NCBI GenBank assembly: GCA_905235775.1
Contig: CAJOMY010000091.1
Location: forward strand, 1-7,223
Length of the DNA stretch: 7,223 bases
Origin: an uncultured Bacteroidales bacterium
GTDB lineage: Bacteria; Bacteroidota; Bacteroidia; Bacteroidales; UBA932
Direction: 5' to 3'
Position numbers and translations under genes: made by a program. The notes beneath the pieces were generated by a model. It searched no databases and had not been told where the DNA came from. It worked only from the letters and a program-made list of their open reading frames with translations. Shown in pieces: positions 5,787 to 7,223 of this stretch (positions are counted from its first letter, which is position 1; every line of letters begins with the position of its first letter).

Positions 5787-6560
5787 ATGGTTCAAATCAT
5801 GGCGATCATCAATCTGACGCCCGACTCGTTCTTCGCGCCGAGCCGGGTCCGCGCCGCCCAGGCGCAGGAGCGCGTCTGCGAACTGTGCGCGCAGGGCGCC
5901 GATATCATCGACCTGGGGGCCGTGTCCACGCGCCCGGGCGCCGCGGACGTGTCCCTGGACGAAGAATGGCGCCGGCTTGCGCCCGTTCTTGCCGGCTGGG
6001 ACCGGACCGTCCCGCTGTCGGTCGACACCACGCGCGCGGAAATCGTCCGCCGGGTGTACGACAGCGTGGGCCGTTTTGTCGTCAACGACATCTCGGCGGG
6101 CGAGGACGACCCCGGCATGCTCGCCACCGTCGGACGGCTGGGCCTGCCCTATGTGGCGATGCACAAGCGGGGGAACCCCCGCACGATGGATGCCCAGACC
6201 GACTATCCCGAGGGGGTGACGGCCGCGCTGGTGGCTTACTTCGCGGCTTTCGCGAGGCGGGCGGAGGCATACGGCATCGCGGACTGGATCCTGGATCCGG
6301 GGCTGGGTTTCGCCAAGACGGCCGGGCAGAACTGGGAGATCCTGGAGCACCTGGAAGAGATGCGCCTCTTCGGACGGCCGGTCCTGATCGGCGCCGCTGA
6401 CAAGCGTTTCACCGGCGGCGACACGGAAAAGGCGCACCGCCTCGCACTCGCGCACGGAGCCGATATCCTCCGGGTCCACGACGTGGCGGCTGCGCGACAG
6501 ACGGTGCTGCAGGCAGCGCCGGATCCGGCTGCGGGACTCAGAAACTGCAACCCAGCGTGA
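5787..6560 (+). CDS. folP: Dihydropteroate synthase, short atypical form
   Basis: DHPS joins p-aminobenzoate to 6-hydroxymethyl-7,8-dihydropterin diphosphate in folate synthesis and is the sulfonamide target. The 257-aa protein is a TIM barrel with motifs in order: NLTPDSF (9-15), GADIIDLGAVSTRPGA (37-52, the loop-2 Thr-Arg present), SVDTT (78-82), NDIS (100-103), AMHKRGNPRTM (124-134), ILDPGLGFAKT (168-178), GAADKRF (202-208) and LRVHDV (228-233). The pterin/PABA-contacting Asn, Asp, Lys, Arg and His positions can be matched. Three things are odd. The N-terminal strand before NLTPDSF is nearly absent. The usual SRKS is ADKR. About 11 residues are missing between that Lys and RVHDV relative to E. 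coli as I recall it. The start could be Met1 (5787) or Met5 (5799). The last codons overlap the convergent OMP gene by 23 bp. No other folate gene is in view. Confidence 0.9.
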   Translation: MVQIMAIINLTPDSFFAPSRVRAAQAQERVCELCAQGADIIDLGAVSTRPGAADVSLDEEWRRLAPVLAGWDRTVPLSVDTTRAEIVRRVYDSVGRFVVNDISAGEDDPGMLATVGRLGLPYVAMHKRGNPRTMDAQTDYPEGVTAALVAYFAAFARRAEAYGIADWILDPGLGFAKTAGQNWEILEHLEEMRLFGRPVLIGAADKRFTGGDTEKAHRLALAHGADILRVHDVAAARQTVLQAAPDPAAGLRNCNPA

Positions 6561-7223
6561 CGCCGGCCAGATTGCGGCTGCGCCCAAGCAGGTATTGGGG
6601 CCGGGACAGCAGATAGAAGAAACTGTCCGACAGGCGCAGATAAACCTCGAAGCCGCCCCGGATGCGTCGCGCGGCCGTGAAGCCGGCGGACGCCCCGGCG
6701 CGCGGAAGCGTCTTGTATTCGAAATCGCGGCCGAGGTAGGTGTCGAAACTCTTCAGGTTGGAAGTGGCGTCGCTTGCGTAGAGGCCGTCCTCCTTGGCGA
6801 TGCCGAAACCGGCCAGGCCGGACAGGGAGAGATCGATGATCCACGACCAGGCGCCGCCCGTAAACACTTTTTGCCCATAAAGATCCAGACTGAACGCATG
6901 GACGCTGTGCTTGCGCCAGACCGGATAGAGCGTAGTGGTCTGGAGTCGGCCCGCATAGGCGGCCTTCGCCCCCAGGGTGACGCCCGGCCGGGGGCCGGCC
7001 GCATCCCCGTACCAGCGGTAGTCCAGGGCGGCGTCCAGGTCGATGCGGTCCAGGATGTGGTTCCGTCCGGTATACTCCACGACGGTGGACTGGCCCGCAG
7101 GCGTGACATAGCGCAGGACATTCTCGTCGTTGGACAGGGAGGCGAAGCCCAGGTCCAGGGCGATGCGGTGCAGGCCGTTGCCGGCAGGCAGCAGGAACAG
7201 CCCGCGGTAGTCCGCCTCGATCC
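6538..7223 (-). CDS. Outer-membrane beta-barrel protein, C-terminal part
   Basis: The frame is open from the right edge to a TGA at 6538-6540, giving the last 227 residues of a larger protein. The GTG at 7080 is internal and not a start. No cytoplasmic domain motif is seen. Instead there are repeated short amphipathic strands with alternating hydrophobic residues and aromatic girdles, such as HRIALDLGFASLS, VTLGAKAAYAGRL, HAFSLDLYGQKVF, GGFEVYLRLSDSFFYLLS and the closing NLAGVTLGCSF. A C-terminal Phe at the end of a beta strand is the usual BAM recognition signal of outer-membrane barrels. I do not recognise the family with confidence. A Bacteroidota barrel of the DUF6850 sort is possible, from memory only. 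The gene is convergent with folP, and its 3' end overlaps the folP 3' end by 23 bp with no terminator between. Confidence 0.65.
   Translation of the reverse strand, partial: IEADYRGLFLLPAGNGLHRIALDLGFASLSNDENVLRYVTPAGQSTVVEYTGRNHILDRIDLDAALDYRWYGDAAGPRPGVTLGAKAAYAGRLQTTTLYPVWRKHSVHAFSLDLYGQKVFTGGAWSWIIDLSLSGLAGFGIAKEDGLYASDATSNLKSFDTYLGRDFEYKTLPRAGASAGFTAARRIRGGFEVYLRLSDSFFYLLSRPQYLLGRSRNLAGVTLGCSF

Noticed and set aside
5607..6587. A 326-codon open frame on the minus strand opposite folP
   Set aside because: It is rich in Arg/Pro/Gly, spans the tmk-folP promoter gap, and would read through two real gene starts.

Overview
The window is chromosomal DNA from a high-GC member of the Bacteroidota, most likely a gut or rumen Bacteroidales. 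Four things point there: AT-rich gaps carrying Bacteroidota-type -7 boxes (TAnnTTTG) and no clear Shine-Dalgarno sequences; a membrane-anchored LuxR-type regulator at the left edge; Bacteroidota-flavoured HisS, thymidylate kinase and dihydropteroate synthase sequences; and an outer-membrane beta-barrel protein ending in Phe at the right edge. The species cannot be named from the sequence alone.

Layout, left to right. (1) 2-505 (+): the C-terminal part of a regulator with one membrane helix and a LuxR-type DNA-binding domain, closed by a strong intrinsic terminator. (2) 506-853: no intact gene. It holds the terminator, a REP-like palindromic repeat with a tandem AGGATGAC duplication, and AT-richer, frame-broken DNA that I read as the decayed C-terminus of a COG2865-type (AlbA_2/Schlafen-like) ATP-binding protein. 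(3) sppA (-), a full-length two-domain signal peptide peptidase. (4) A 58-bp divergent promoter gap, then hisS (+), histidyl-tRNA synthetase. (5) A convergent overlap of 6 bp, then a MauE/DoxX-like membrane protein with a cysteine-free thioredoxin-like tail (-), itself overlapped by 23 bp by the upstream tmk (-). (6) A 38-bp divergent promoter gap, then folP (+), a short and atypical dihydropteroate synthase. (7) A convergent 23-bp overlap with the 3' end of an outer-membrane beta-barrel gene (-) that runs off the right edge.

Most of the window is housekeeping: protein quality control at the inner membrane, tRNA charging, dTTP synthesis and folate synthesis. The tmk/folP pair links dTMP phosphorylation to the folate pathway that supports dTMP synthesis, although nothing here shows co-regulation beyond the shared promoter gap. 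I see no convincing new multi-gene system. The points most worth a second look are the degraded gene and repeat at 549-798, the altered catalytic-loop region of FolP, the two very compact divergent promoter regions with near-leaderless starts, and the overlapping convergent gene ends.
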